NCBI RefSeq assembly: GCF_026241335.1
Contig: NZ_JAPHAV010000002.1
Coordinates: 310,001 to 374,000 of the forward strand
Origin: Ochrobactrum chromiisoli
Lineage (GTDB): Bacteria > Pseudomonadota > Alphaproteobacteria > Rhizobiales > Rhizobiaceae
Length of the DNA stretch: 64,000 nucleotides
Direction: 5' to 3'
The position numbers and the translations under genes are program-made. How positions within the stretch are numbered: the first letter of the stretch is position 1; each line of letters starts with the position of its first letter. Below are positions 54,137 to 62,339 of this stretch, piece by piece. The notes under the pieces are model-generated. The model saw nothing but the letters and a program-made list of their open reading frames with translations. It made no database searches and was not told the DNA's origin.

Positions 54137-54736
54137 CAAAATCAGTCAATGCAAAAACGGCGCGTCCCCTGACAGGCTTTCAGCGGATTAGAAAATGAGA
54201 ATTGGCAATTACTGGCTAAAGCGCTTCCTATTTTGACTGAGCAATTGAAAATGCTCTATCTGTTTGTTTTCACGCATTATACCAAGCAAAACAGCTGGGG
54301 ATTTTTGCTACAACGGCTCCAGTGATGTCTCTGAATTTTATGGCCAACCGCCTGATTTCCTCAGAACCGTTTTCCATATGCTGGATCACAATTTCCAACA
54401 GATCAACATGCGGCAAGCCAGCACGCGCAGACACGATTCGATAAGAACGATGTGCCACGCGGATTAACAGCAGGCTGTCGGCCAGTCCTCCAAATCGACA
54501 CTTTGATCGCTTGCAAGGCTAGAACTGGTGAAATCAACGCGCATAGCCAGCCCCACATGCCAGAAGTGCCGCAGCCAACGGTCTGCTGGGAACTGCCACC
54601 CACTTAGGACAATCGCTTTTGAAGCTTTGTGAATAACTTCGTCGAAACGTAAAATTCCCTGTTGCAATCCGCAAATCATTAGTCCATATAGCGCCTGCCT
54701 AACGGAAACGACTTCTCTCAGAGAAGACTGGCGCGA
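54137..54736. other. Non-coding stretch between the GntR gene and tRNA-Gly, with a repeat-like element
   Basis: About 600 bases without a supported gene. At about 54217-54262 is TAAAGCGC...CTATTTTGA...GAAAATGCTCTA, whose ends and inner TATTTTGA/TGA segments resemble the palindromic repeats of this group (compare the GCTCTA end at 38172). A perfect CTTCTCT/AGAGAAG palindrome (54711-54725) lies just before the tRNA. Short open frames here have no ribosome site and no recognisable similarity. Confidence 0.45.
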
Positions 54737-54811
54737 GCGGGTGTAGCTCAGGGGTAGAGCACAACCTTGCCAAGGTTGGGGTCGAGGGTTCGAATCCCTT
54801 CGCCCGCTCCA
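54737..54811 (+). tRNA. tRNA-Gly (anticodon GCC)
   Basis: A 75-nt cloverleaf including an encoded CCA. Acceptor GCGGGTG pairs with CGCCCGC (one G-U), D arm has TAGCTCAGGGGTAGAGC, the anticodon stem CAACC/GGTTG encloses TTGCCAA with anticodon GCC at 54769-54771, and the T arm is GAGGGTTCGAATCCCTT. Discriminator base U. A T-run (GTTTTTTTG) right after the gene is a probable terminator. Confidence 0.98.
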
Positions 54812-54980
54812 GTTTTTTTGTAGGTTTCTTATTTAAATTATTGATTCTATTAGATAATCTTCGATTCGAAGTTCCACTTGTTGTAAATTAGAAGCAACAA
54901 TTGAAAAAGTTTCTCCTGATACTCCGCATCTATACGAGCTCAACGGTGTCTATGTTGATCGATGCGCAGTTTCCCCACCT

Positions 54981-55295
54981 ATGTGCGAAAAGCCACGGAT
55001 AATCGCTGAGAATCAAACTCTCTCTTTAAACACGTTCAAAATGCGAAGCGTCTCGTCTTACGGTGAGGGTGATATCGCGGCTAAACAGCGAATAAAGCTG
55101 CTACAGAACGGCATTTCAACAAAAGAGTCAGTCCCGTTCGAAACTTATGCAGCCCAAGCGGCTTCGCGAGGTGAGCGCGAGAAGCGGTTGGTTGCTGATA
55201 TGGTCGGCGGCGAAAGACCAGTTGTCGATCCGCCGCCGTTCCATATCGCGCGTTCCTCGGACGGATCAAAGATCCGTATCGCGCACTGGATTTAG
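54981..55295 (+). CDS. Uncharacterised open reading frame downstream of tRNA-Gly
   Basis: I do not recognise this 104-residue product. It is polar, with no membrane helix or signal peptide and no known motif (MCEKPRIIAENQTLSLN... to ...SDGSKIRIAHWI). The frame is open further upstream to about 54858 without a start codon, and its upstream residues look protein-like, so this may be the 3' remnant of a longer gene. No good ribosome site precedes the ATG. It converges on the multicopper oxidase gene. It may be a real small gene, a remnant or chance. Confidence 0.3.
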   Translation: MCEKPRIIAENQTLSLNTFKMRSVSSYGEGDIAAKQRIKLLQNGISTKESVPFETYAAQAASRGEREKRLVADMVGGERPVVDPPPFHIARSSDGSKIRIAHWI

Positions 55296-55307
55296 TGAGT
55301 TCGTTAC

Positions 55308-56906
55308 TTAAACCGTAACAAACTGGGCCATCATGCCGACGTCTTCATGCTCCAGCACATGGCAATGGAACATAAACGGGTGATCGCGCGTCGCTTCACG
55401 ATCAAAATGCACAAGAACTTCTGCCTTGCCGTTAATCAGCGCCGTGTCTTTCCACCCGGATTGATGCTGTGGCGGCGCCTCATCATTCAATGTAAGGATG
55501 CGGAACGATGCTCCATGAATATGAAATGGATGCGCCATTTCTTTCGTCGTTAACTCCCATATCTCCCACGATCCAAGCTTAACCTCCGCATCGATACGGT
55601 TCATGTCGAAAGGCTTCTTCGCAATCGCCATCTGAACGCCAGATGTTAAAGCGTGCAACGCAGGCCCGGCATCAGCATTGCTTCGCCCGCTATGCATATC
55701 ATGATCACTCATGGTTGCCATATTGGGGGGTGCCATGTTGTGACCAGAATGGGGATCGCTCGACATGCCGCCCATCATAAGCTTCATGTTCTCGGCCATA
55801 CGCTCATCGAAGAAATATGCCCGTCTGCGAACAGAAAGCTGTTCATCCGGCTGTTCCGGCCCATCAAGCTTTGCCGGTAAGGTTTTGATTGCACCTTCGA
55901 TTTTGTCATCGATGATGAACTGCATCAAAGGCTGGTCATCGCCATCACTGTCATCACTGGCTGTCAGCAGATCGATTATATCTTTCGATTTGGAAAAATC
56001 GACCAGCACCTCATAACGCTCGCCCGGACTGATTGTCAGGCGCTTGACCGGATCGGGCGCCGTTATATAGCCTCCGTCCGACGCGATGACTTGTAACGGT
56101 TGGTCATCGCTAAGACGAATGTGAAAATTGCGCGCATTGGCACCGTTCAGAATACGCAATCGAACGACTGAGGCGGGAACGCGCGCTTGCGGCGCAATAA
56201 CGCCATTGACAATGAGCTTGTCGCCGCGAAAACCATGCATCAGGTCCATAATGTCGGGCTGGTAAACCTTATCGCCATCGATAACCCTGCGGTCCTGCAA
56301 AACGAGCGGTATGTCATCAACGCCATAGGTTTCAGGCAAACCACGCTCACCATCCTTGCCATCGCTGACGATCATCAACCCGGCAATGCCCATATGTGCC
56401 TGTCGCGCAGTGTCACCATGCAGATGCGGATGAAACCAATTGAACGAAGCGGGCTGGTTGACCGTAATTTTCGGCTCCCAGCGAGTGCCTGCGGCAATGA
56501 CGTTATGCGGCCCACCATCAAGAGCTGATGGAACGAAAAGACCATGCCAATGAAGCGTTGTGCCTTCATCCATACCGTTCTCGACTGAAAGCGTGACAGC
56601 TTCCCCGTTTTTAAGGCGAACGACCGGCCCAAGATAGGTGCCATTTATTCCGGCAGATGCTGCATCGCTGCCTTGCGTGAAAGCATGGCGGCCCTTCTGG
56701 ACAGTCAGCTTCACCACACCGGCTGCATCGGGTTCAATTAAAGTCGGAATAGGCAAAGTCTGCACTGTTGCCTGTGTGCTGGCTGCACCGTGCTGCATGT
56801 GATGCTGATGGGTGCCTTGCGCAAACGTCTCAAAAGGCCGGACGATGGATAAGGCAGCAGCACTTACTCCAAGCGTCAAAAGACGACGGCGAGTCATATT
56901 ATTCAT
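55308..56906 (-). CDS. Periplasmic multicopper oxidase (CueO-like)
   Basis: A 532-residue multicopper oxidase with a Tat signal (TRRRLLTLGVSAAAL). The four copper-binding blocks are complete: TLHWHGLF, FHPHLHGD, HPFHIHGASF and HCHVLEHEDVGMM, the last with the type-1 Cys and an axial Met. A Met/His-rich segment (MKLMMGGMSSDPHSGHNMAPP and following, about residues 370-405) matches the CueO copper-gathering loop. It oxidises Cu(I) and protects the periplasm; Brucella-type homologues also limit copper toxicity. Start ATG 56906 has GGAGA six bases away. Probable operon with the small Cys/His/Met protein 91 bases upstream. Confidence 0.92.
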   Translation of the reverse strand: MNNMTRRRLLTLGVSAAALSIVRPFETFAQGTHQHHMQHGAASTQATVQTLPIPTLIEPDAAGVVKLTVQKGRHAFTQGSDAASAGINGTYLGPVVRLKNGEAVTLSVENGMDEGTTLHWHGLFVPSALDGGPHNVIAAGTRWEPKITVNQPASFNWFHPHLHGDTARQAHMGIAGLMIVSDGKDGERGLPETYGVDDIPLVLQDRRVIDGDKVYQPDIMDLMHGFRGDKLIVNGVIAPQARVPASVVRLRILNGANARNFHIRLSDDQPLQVIASDGGYITAPDPVKRLTISPGERYEVLVDFSKSKDIIDLLTASDDSDGDDQPLMQFIIDDKIEGAIKTLPAKLDGPEQPDEQLSVRRRAYFFDERMAENMKLMMGGMSSDPHSGHNMAPPNMATMSDHDMHSGRSNADAGPALHALTSGVQMAIAKKPFDMNRIDAEVKLGSWEIWELTTKEMAHPFHIHGASFRILTLNDEAPPQHQSGWKDTALINGKAEVLVHFDREATRDHPFMFHCHVLEHEDVGMMAQFVTV

Positions 56907-56996
56907 AATCATTCTCCAGATAAATCTCTATCAATGCGCATCGAAAACTTCACGATGCGCTCATTGCTGCCGAAAAACCGACAGCATTTCAAAAGA

Positions 56997-57407
56997 TCAG
57001 ATCTGGCTGGATATTGGAGGTCGAAGAACGCCGAAGGGATCGCTGCTGTTCAATGCTGCGACGCGTGGCGGCAGGCCGAATTCGTGATCGGGCGTGAACA
57101 AAGCGACACTGGAGTTAAACTGTATGATGCCGCCACAGCTCATCATTACGCAGGTGGCAGATGCCTTCTTGCCATGATCCATCGGCATTGAATGCCCACC
57201 ATCATGCTTTGCAACCGGCACAGTCGTGTGACAGTCAGTGAAAGTTATCGTCTGCGGTCGATCATGCGCCATGGCATAACAAAGCTGGGTTGAAACCAGA
57301 AACAACAACGAGAACAGAGCAATCAGCATACGGGAAGGCATGCGCAAAACAGAATGTTTGCGAAAACGCATACCAATATTGCTGCGTCTGAAGGCTTGCA
57401 GAGTCAT
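56997..57407 (-). CDS. Small exported Cys/His/Met-rich protein linked to the copper oxidase
   Basis: A 136-residue protein with an N-terminal hydrophobic signal (MLIALFSLLFLVSTQLCYAMA, about residues 27-47). The mature part has HDGGHSMPMDHGKK followed by CVMMSCGGI, a likely copper-binding pattern. I know it as an unnamed DUF2946-like companion of copper genes. Start ATG 57407 is preceded by GGAATCACT; internal ATGs at residues 13 and 23 are alternatives that would give a more standard signal peptide. It lies first in an operon with the multicopper oxidase and behind an 8-base direct repeat. It may pass copper to the oxidase or store it. Confidence 0.65.
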   Translation of the reverse strand: MTLQAFRRSNIGMRFRKHSVLRMPSRMLIALFSLLFLVSTQLCYAMAHDRPQTITFTDCHTTVPVAKHDGGHSMPMDHGKKASATCVMMSCGGIIQFNSSVALFTPDHEFGLPPRVAALNSSDPFGVLRPPISSQI

Positions 57408-57431
57408 AGTGATTCCATGTTCTGAGTTTCA

Positions 57432-57450
57432 GCTTAAGGCTGGCTTAAGG
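57432..57450. promoter_or_regulatory. Direct repeat upstream of the copper operon
   Basis: GCTTAAGG occurs twice at exactly 11-base spacing (57432-57439, 57443-57450), 25-43 bases before the first ATG of the copper operon. One helical turn between direct repeats is typical of OmpR-type response-regulator sites. The activator is unknown and no such gene is adjacent. Confidence 0.4.
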
Positions 57451-57643
57451 CAATTGAAAGGCCGCAGACATTTTCCCTGAAATTACCTCATGCGTTCATT
57501 TTGTTTCGAAAACACCACATTCGAAATCAGAAAATTACGTGATAGCCCTTTTAAGCTTGCGGTTTCGTATTTTGTGGCACTAAGAAGGCACATCTCGGGC
57601 CTCCCCCCACACATTTATCGGCCCACAAATATGGATAGAAACA

Positions 57644-58924
57644 ATGACTGTAGCTCAGGCAGTTGTTCCGAAGAAAAATTCTGCGCGCCGCGTTCTGGCC
57701 GCGAGCATGATCGGCACAACAATCGAATTCTTTGATTTTTATATTTATGCAACGGCTGCGGTTATCGTTTTCCCGCACCTTTTCTTCCCGGCCAGTGACG
57801 GCAACTCCGCGCTGCTGCAGTCGCTCGCAACCTTTGCGATTGCCTTTTTCGCACGACCTATTGGTGGCGCTCTTTTCGGTCACTTTGGTGACAAAGTGGG
57901 CCGCAAGGCAACGCTCGTCGCAGCCCTGATGACAATGGGTATTTCTACAGTCGCCATCGGTTTCCTGCCTACTTATGAATCCATCGGCGTATGGGCGGCT
58001 CTCCTGCTTGCTCTCTGCCGTCTGGGTCAGGGCCTTGGCCTTGGTGGCGAATGGGGCGGCGCAGTCCTGCTCGCAACCGAAAATGCGCCGGAAGGCAAGC
58101 GTACATGGTACGGTATGTTCCCACAGCTCGGTGCGCCTGTCGGCTTCATTCTCGCAACAGGCATCTTCCTGATCCTTGCCGAGTTCCTGACTGAAGAACA
58201 GTTCATGTCGTTCGGCTGGCGTATTCCCTTCATCGCGAGCGCTTTGCTGGTTGGTGTTGGCCTCTTCATCCGTCTGAAGATTGCGGAAACGCCGGAATTC
58301 CAGAAGGCGATCGACAAGGCTGAACGCGTTGAAGTTCCCGTCGCAACACTTTTCAAAAAGCATAAGGCAAGCCTGTTCCTCGGAACGATCGGCGCTGTTG
58401 CAACTTTCGTTCTGTTCTACCTCATGACCGTGTTTTCGCTTGGTTGGGGCACGCGTGCACTCGGTTATAGCCGTGAAGAGTTTTTGATCTTGCAAATGGT
58501 CGGTGTGATCTTCTTCGGCCTCACCATTCCGGTTGCAGCGTTGCTTTCCGATAAATACGGCATGCGACCTGTGATGATCATCGTCACACTCCTCATTGGT
58601 CTGTACGGCTTCCTCATGGCTCCATTGTTCTTAAGCGGAACAGCTGGCGTTCTTCTCTTCCTCGTAATCGGTTTTGGGCTGATGGGGCTGACCTATGGTC
58701 CGATTGGTGCGGCTCTTGCTGAACCATTCCCGACTTCGGTTCGCTATACCGGCGCTTCGCTGACCTTCAACCTGGCAGGCATTCTTGGCGCATCGGTTGC
58801 CCCCTATATCGCAACGTGGCTCGCGACCCATTATAGCTTTGCCTATGTCGGCTACTACATGACTGCTGCTGCCGTCGTCTCGCTGATTGGCTTCGCATTT
58901 ATCTCGTTCAAGCGCGACAACTAA
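57644..58924 (+). CDS. MFS transporter, metabolite:H+ symporter (MHS) type
   Basis: A 426-residue, 12-helix transporter of the MHS family (ProP, ShiA, KgtP relatives). The motif ASMIGTTIEFFDFYIYATAA in helix 1 is diagnostic, as are FGHFGDKVGRKATLV between helices 2 and 3 and GQGLGLGGEWGGAVLLATENAP. C-terminal PTSVRYTGASLTFNLAGILGAS is also typical. Substrates in this family include betaine, proline, shikimate, alpha-ketoglutarate and citrate; none can be chosen here. Only a weak ribosome site precedes the ATG. It ends at a strong terminator. Confidence 0.88.
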   Translation: MTVAQAVVPKKNSARRVLAASMIGTTIEFFDFYIYATAAVIVFPHLFFPASDGNSALLQSLATFAIAFFARPIGGALFGHFGDKVGRKATLVAALMTMGISTVAIGFLPTYESIGVWAALLLALCRLGQGLGLGGEWGGAVLLATENAPEGKRTWYGMFPQLGAPVGFILATGIFLILAEFLTEEQFMSFGWRIPFIASALLVGVGLFIRLKIAETPEFQKAIDKAERVEVPVATLFKKHKASLFLGTIGAVATFVLFYLMTVFSLGWGTRALGYSREEFLILQMVGVIFFGLTIPVAALLSDKYGMRPVMIIVTLLIGLYGFLMAPLFLSGTAGVLLFLVIGFGLMGLTYGPIGAALAEPFPTSVRYTGASLTFNLAGILGASVAPYIATWLATHYSFAYVGYYMTAAAVVSLIGFAFISFKRDN

Positions 58925-58947
58925 GCTGTATTGAACCGCAACAAAAA

Positions 58948-58981
58948 AGCCCGCGTGGATCGCTCCGCGCGGGCTTTTTTT
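58948..58981. terminator. Bidirectional terminator between MFS and ahpD genes
   Basis: AGCCCGCG and CGCGGGCT (8 bp) with a 12-base loop, followed by TTTTTTT on plus and preceded by AAAAAA, which gives a U-run on minus. It serves both converging genes. Confidence 0.92.
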
Positions 58982-58994
58982 GGAGAACTCAAAC

Positions 58995-59522
58995 CTATTC
59001 GGTGTCGGCGGCTTCCAGAGCAATGGCAACCGACTGAATGATCGACGCGAAACGTGCTGCAGTGTGAATGACCTCGGCCGTCACGTTTGCTTTGCGCAAA
59101 ACGTCTTCATGCGCATCAATGCACATGCCACAACCATTGATTGCCGAAACAGCCAGCGACCACAGTTCGAAATCAACCTTATCCACACCCGGATTACCAA
59201 TCACATTCATGCGCAGCTTGGCTGGCATGGTGCGATAATCTTTATTGGTGGCAAGGTGCACGAAACGATAATAGACATTGTTCATGCCCATGATCGTCGC
59301 GGCCGATTTTGCAGCCTGAACAACTGTGGCATCAATTTTCCCAGTGGCTTCAGCAACCAACGCCTTGCGTACATCAGCGTTGCGCGAAGCAATACCACAG
59401 GCGATGAACAGGCCATATTTCTGCTGTGGCGTCAGCGTTTCATCGCTTGCCATAGAGGAAAGATTGAGACGAACATCCTTGGCAAAATCCGGGATTTTTG
59501 ACTTCAGATCATCAATGGACAT
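58995..59522 (-). CDS. ahpD: Alkyl hydroperoxide reductase AhpD
   Basis: A 175-residue helical protein of the AhpD/CMD family. The active site is Glu119, Cys131, Cys134 and His138 in [23 protein letters not shown], matching Mycobacterium tuberculosis AhpD (C130, C133, H137). In that system AhpD, with lipoamide/dihydrolipoamide components, recycles oxidised AhpC. Here it is the gene after ahpC on the same strand, with a U-run hairpin between them, so its level may be lower than that of AhpC. Length and motifs are complete. Confidence 0.94.
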   Translation of the reverse strand: MSIDDLKSKIPDFAKDVRLNLSSMASDETLTPQQKYGLFIACGIASRNADVRKALVAEATGKIDATVVQAAKSAATIMGMNNVYYRFVHLATNKDYRTMPAKLRMNVIGNPGVDKVDFELWSLAVSAINGCGMCIDAHEDVLRKANVTAEVIHTAARFASIIQSVAIALEAADTE

Positions 59523-59558
59523 GGAACCCTCTTTAATTTGTCAGCTCTTGATAAACAA

Positions 59559-59580
59559 AAGGCGGGCCTTAACCCGCCTT
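59559..59580 (-). terminator. Hairpin between ahpC and ahpD
   Basis: AAGGCGGG and CCCGCCTT (8 bp) around CCTTAA; on the minus strand followed by TTGTTTAT after the stem. Probably a partial terminator or processing site inside the ahpCD operon. Confidence 0.65.
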
Positions 59581-59602
59581 GTCTCATGCAATTGAAGGCA
59601 GA

Positions 59603-60157
59603 TTAAGCAGCCTTAAGCGTTTCGCCACCGACTTCGCGGTTGCATGGGCAAAGCTCATCGGTCTGCAGAGCGTCGAGAACGCGCAGCGTGTCCTTCGGAG
59701 CGCGACCAACATTGAGGTTGGTTGCGTAAACGTGCTGGATCGTGTTGTCGGGATCAACAACGAAGGTGTAGCGGTAAGCAACGCCATCGGGTGAACGAAC
59801 GCCGAGGCCATCGACCAGTGAACCGTTGGTGTCCGCGAACGACCAGATTGGCAGCTTGTCGAGATCCTTGTGATCGCGGCGCCATGCGAGCTTCACAAAT
59901 TCGTTGTCGGTCGAACCGCCGAGAACAACCGCATCACGATCTTCAAAATCCGAAGCCAGACGAGCAAATTCTGCGATTTCCGTTGGGCAGACGAAAGTGA
60001 AGTCCTTAGGATAGAAGAAGATAACCTTCCACTTGCCTTCAAAGCTTGTTTCGGTGATGTCTTCAAAAGCCGAAACGCCATTTTCTTCGTGGAAGTTGAA
60101 GCCAGGCTTTACGCCAGTTACTTTGAAAGAAGGAAGCTTGTCACCGATACCGAGCAT
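59603..60157 (-). CDS. ahpC: Alkyl hydroperoxide reductase AhpC (peroxiredoxin)
   Basis: A 184-residue 2-Cys peroxiredoxin. Peroxidatic Cys57 is in KDFTFVCPTEIAEF; the C-terminal ELCPCNREV gives Cys170 and Cys172, the three-cysteine pattern of M. tuberculosis AhpC, which pairs with AhpD rather than AhpF. This fits the ahpD gene downstream. The start ATG 60157 follows AGGCAGG; an open extension to 60244 lies in the promoter. It reduces H2O2, organic peroxides and peroxynitrite. It is divergent from an OxyR-like regulator with a strong palindrome between them. Confidence 0.95.
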   Translation of the reverse strand: MLGIGDKLPSFKVTGVKPGFNFHEENGVSAFEDITETSFEGKWKVIFFYPKDFTFVCPTEIAEFARLASDFEDRDAVVLGGSTDNEFVKLAWRRDHKDLDKLPIWSFADTNGSLVDGLGVRSPDGVAYRYTFVVDPDNTIQHVYATNLNVGRAPKDTLRVLDALQTDELCPCNREVGGETLKAA

Positions 60158-60260
60158 CTCATACCTGCCTGTAAATTCGTTGTTATGCAGAAAATTCAGA
60201 AATTTCAGAACTATCTGCTTGCTCCCTATATATAGGCATTCCAACCCATTCGGTCAAAGC

Positions 60261-60295
60261 GATTAAAACGATCAAATCCATCGTTTAAAACGATG
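60261..60295. promoter_or_regulatory. Candidate OxyR-type operator in the ahpC-oxyR gap
   Basis: A perfect inverted repeat CATCGTTT-A-AAACGATG lies at 60279-60295, 18 bases before the regulator ATG. A third half-site (TTAAAACGAT, 60263-60272) lies just upstream in the same orientation as the right arm. Three AAACGAT-type half-sites between divergent genes fit a LysR-type activator that also represses itself. Confidence 0.65.
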
Positions 60296-60312
60296 AAAGC
60301 AAGTGTCAGAAA

Positions 60313-61215
60313 ATGCTCAACATCAGTGTGCGCCAACTCCATTATTTCATTGCGCTTGTGAAAGCAGGATCGTTTTCACGCGCTGCCGAGGCGGTTGGCG
60401 TTACCCAATCCACGCTCAGTGCTGCCATTCAGGCTTTGGAGGCTGAAATCGGGGTCACTCTCATCGACCGCACAGGTCGACGCATGCAATTGCTGCCTGC
60501 GGGGGAAGATTTTCTGAACCGCGCGCAGGAAATTGTGGCGTCGATTGAAGAGCTGCCCGAATACGCAAAGCAGGCTGAACGCCCGTTGACGACGCGTCTT
60601 CGATTGGGAGTGATTCCGTCTATCGCGCCATTTTTGCTACCAAAAGTTCTTCCTGCGACCGCTCAGGCATTTCCTGAACTGCAATTAAGCGTTCGCGAAG
60701 GACTGACACGCACTTTGCTCGACAGCCTGCGGTCTGGCACGCTTGATGTGGCACTGGTTGCTCATCCCTATGATCTTGACGACTTCGAAGTTGCGGAAAT
60801 CGGCAAAGATCCGTTTTTTCTTGCAGTGCGAAGAGATCATGCGCTTGCTAACCGTGATCGCATCGACGCAAATGATCTTCAGGATCAGCCTTTTCTCCTG
60901 CTTGAAACAGGCCACTGCTTACGCGAGCACGTGATGGCAGCCATTGGCTCACAACCCACACAGGCTGGCAGTGATGTTCATGCAACAAGTATCATGACGC
61001 TGGTACAGCTTGTTGAATTCGGGATGGGCGTCACGCTTTTGCCAGAGGTGGCCATCAAAGCTGGTGTGACGCGTGGCAGCGAAATCAGCATCGTGCCTTT
61101 TGAAGGACAACATAATTTCCGTTCACTTGCTTTGGTATGGCGGGCAAATGCCGCACGGCGCAATGAGTTTCAGCTTTTCGCGGCCCATCTGCGCAGCAAA
61201 TGCATGAAAAGATAG
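60313..61215 (+). CDS. OxyR-like LysR-family peroxide regulator with one conserved Cys
   Basis: A 300-residue LysR regulator. The N-terminal HTH is typical (SVRQLHYFIALVKAGSFSRAAEAVGVTQSTLSAAIQALE, about residues 5-43) and the effector domain is OxyR-like. Cys202 in ETGHCLREHVM aligns with E. coli OxyR Cys199, and the following ATSIMTLVQLVEFGMGVTLLP is conserved. The second cysteine, Cys208 in E. coli, is Ile211 here, so the standard disulfide cannot form; Cys297 near the C terminus is the only other candidate seen in that half. Divergence from ahpC supports a peroxide-sensing role. Convergent with the DUF1612 gene, one base apart. Confidence 0.85.
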   Translation: MLNISVRQLHYFIALVKAGSFSRAAEAVGVTQSTLSAAIQALEAEIGVTLIDRTGRRMQLLPAGEDFLNRAQEIVASIEELPEYAKQAERPLTTRLRLGVIPSIAPFLLPKVLPATAQAFPELQLSVREGLTRTLLDSLRSGTLDVALVAHPYDLDDFEVAEIGKDPFFLAVRRDHALANRDRIDANDLQDQPFLLLETGHCLREHVMAAIGSQPTQAGSDVHATSIMTLVQLVEFGMGVTLLPEVAIKAGVTRGSEISIVPFEGQHNFRSLALVWRANAARRNEFQLFAAHLRSKCMKR

Positions 61216-61216
61216 G

Positions 61217-62290
61217 CTACAAAAGACCCCAGGCACGAAAACGTCCGCGGCCTGTAATTTCCCGCAAATTAAGATCGACGATCAGCTTGAGCGCCCCCTG
61301 TGAAGTCACTTCAAGCTCTTTCTCAACCATCTGCGTTGAGACAAGCGGACTTCGTATTATCATATCAACGAGCTGGGGGAGCCGCGAGTTGGAACGACGG
61401 CCCTTGAGCTTGCGCTGCATCTGCTCACGAGCAAGCATTAGCCGGTCATGCTCTTTCATACTCACCTCTGCGCCTTCCTCTATGGACGCCAAGAAAGTTT
61501 TCAACCTGACAAGCCGGCTTTGCGCACGACGCTCGTCTGGTCTTTTAAGACGCAAGCCGATACTCAGCGCTGGCAAATGCCCTGTGGCAATAGCTGACTG
61601 GCGCAGAAAAGCCGCTGTGAGCAAGCGGCCAACCCATGATGAACGCTGTACCACCTCCAGAGAAAACCACGCATCATGCACCAATGCTGCACGCAAAAGC
61701 GGTGGCAAACCGGCAGTTTTATCAAAGACATCGCGCCATTCCTGCAAGCGCGCTTCTTCATTCCAGTCATCATCATAAAGAAGTGGATCGATCTCTGGCG
61801 ATTGCCGTGTTGGCTTTTCCTGAACAACCCCTTTGAGCAGAGCATCCGTGCGAGCCAGCAGAGCATCAATATCGTCAAACAGAGGGTCGCTATCGCCCGG
61901 CATCGGTTCGTCATAGTCTTTGGTCATTTCCGTGCGCACGTCGATACTGCGGCCCAGCAATTGCTGGATACCGGCAGCACTTAAAGCCCAGCTCGCCGAG
62001 CGGCTTGCAATCTGCCTGCGCAAACGCAACACGGAATGAGCGATTGTCAGCGCATGACTTGGCGTGCGGCTATCCATAAGTGCATCATGGAGAACAAGGT
62101 CTTCCAGATGGACCAATTCACCTTCAAGCCACATGGAAGCAACCGCGTCCTGGAAATGCATACGCTCCAGCATACCATCGCGGATCGGAGAACGGGAAAG
62201 CCGCTCGTCAAGCCTTGTAAGTGCGGCTGTGGCATTGGCCACAGGCACAAAAAGCGCGTCGAGCGGCAGCGTGTCTATTTCATAAGCCAT
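61217..62290 (-). CDS. DUF1612/HTH protein (RHE_PE00001 family)
   Basis: A 357-residue protein of a family seen widely in Rhizobiales, often on plasmids or second chromosomes. The N-terminal two thirds (MAYEIDTLPLDALFVPVANA..., with GMLERMHFQDAVASMWLEGELVHLEDLVLHD as a region of about 45-75) is DUF1612-like; the C-terminal 60 residues (SRLPQLVDMIIRSPLVSTQMVEKELEVTSQGALKLI) look like a winged HTH. It resembles Fic-type N-terminal helical proteins in layout, but the HPFxxGN Fic motif is not visible, so no AMP-transferase activity is claimed. The start at ATG 62290 has only a weak ribosome site; a TTG at 62359 is possible. The function is unknown. Confidence 0.75.
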   Translation of the reverse strand: MAYEIDTLPLDALFVPVANATAALTRLDERLSRSPIRDGMLERMHFQDAVASMWLEGELVHLEDLVLHDALMDSRTPSHALTIAHSVLRLRRQIASRSASWALSAAGIQQLLGRSIDVRTEMTKDYDEPMPGDSDPLFDDIDALLARTDALLKGVVQEKPTRQSPEIDPLLYDDDWNEEARLQEWRDVFDKTAGLPPLLRAALVHDAWFSLEVVQRSSWVGRLLTAAFLRQSAIATGHLPALSIGLRLKRPDERRAQSRLVRLKTFLASIEEGAEVSMKEHDRLMLAREQMQRKLKGRRSNSRLPQLVDMIIRSPLVSTQMVEKELEVTSQGALKLIVDLNLREITGRGRFRAWGLL

Positions 62291-62339
62291 GTTCGCATAT
62301 CGCAACCGATTTCGAAAAAAGGCAAATGAAAATGCGTGC

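Noticed and set aside
54264..54679. Short open frames on both strands between the GntR gene and tRNA-Gly
   Set aside because: No ribosome sites, no conserved motifs and overlapping opposite-strand frames of similar length, as expected by chance.
54737..55300. Genomic island integrated at tRNA-Gly
   Set aside because: No integrase gene and no direct repeat of the tRNA 3' end were found downstream; the neighbouring genes are ordinary copper and transport genes.
57644..57670. tRNA-like string TGTAGCTCAGG at the MFS gene start
   Set aside because: It is part of the coding start (MTVAQAV) and has no acceptor or anticodon stem around it.
61217..62290. Fic-domain AMP-transferase
   Set aside because: The helical N-terminal layout is suggestive, but the HPFxxGNG catalytic motif is not present.
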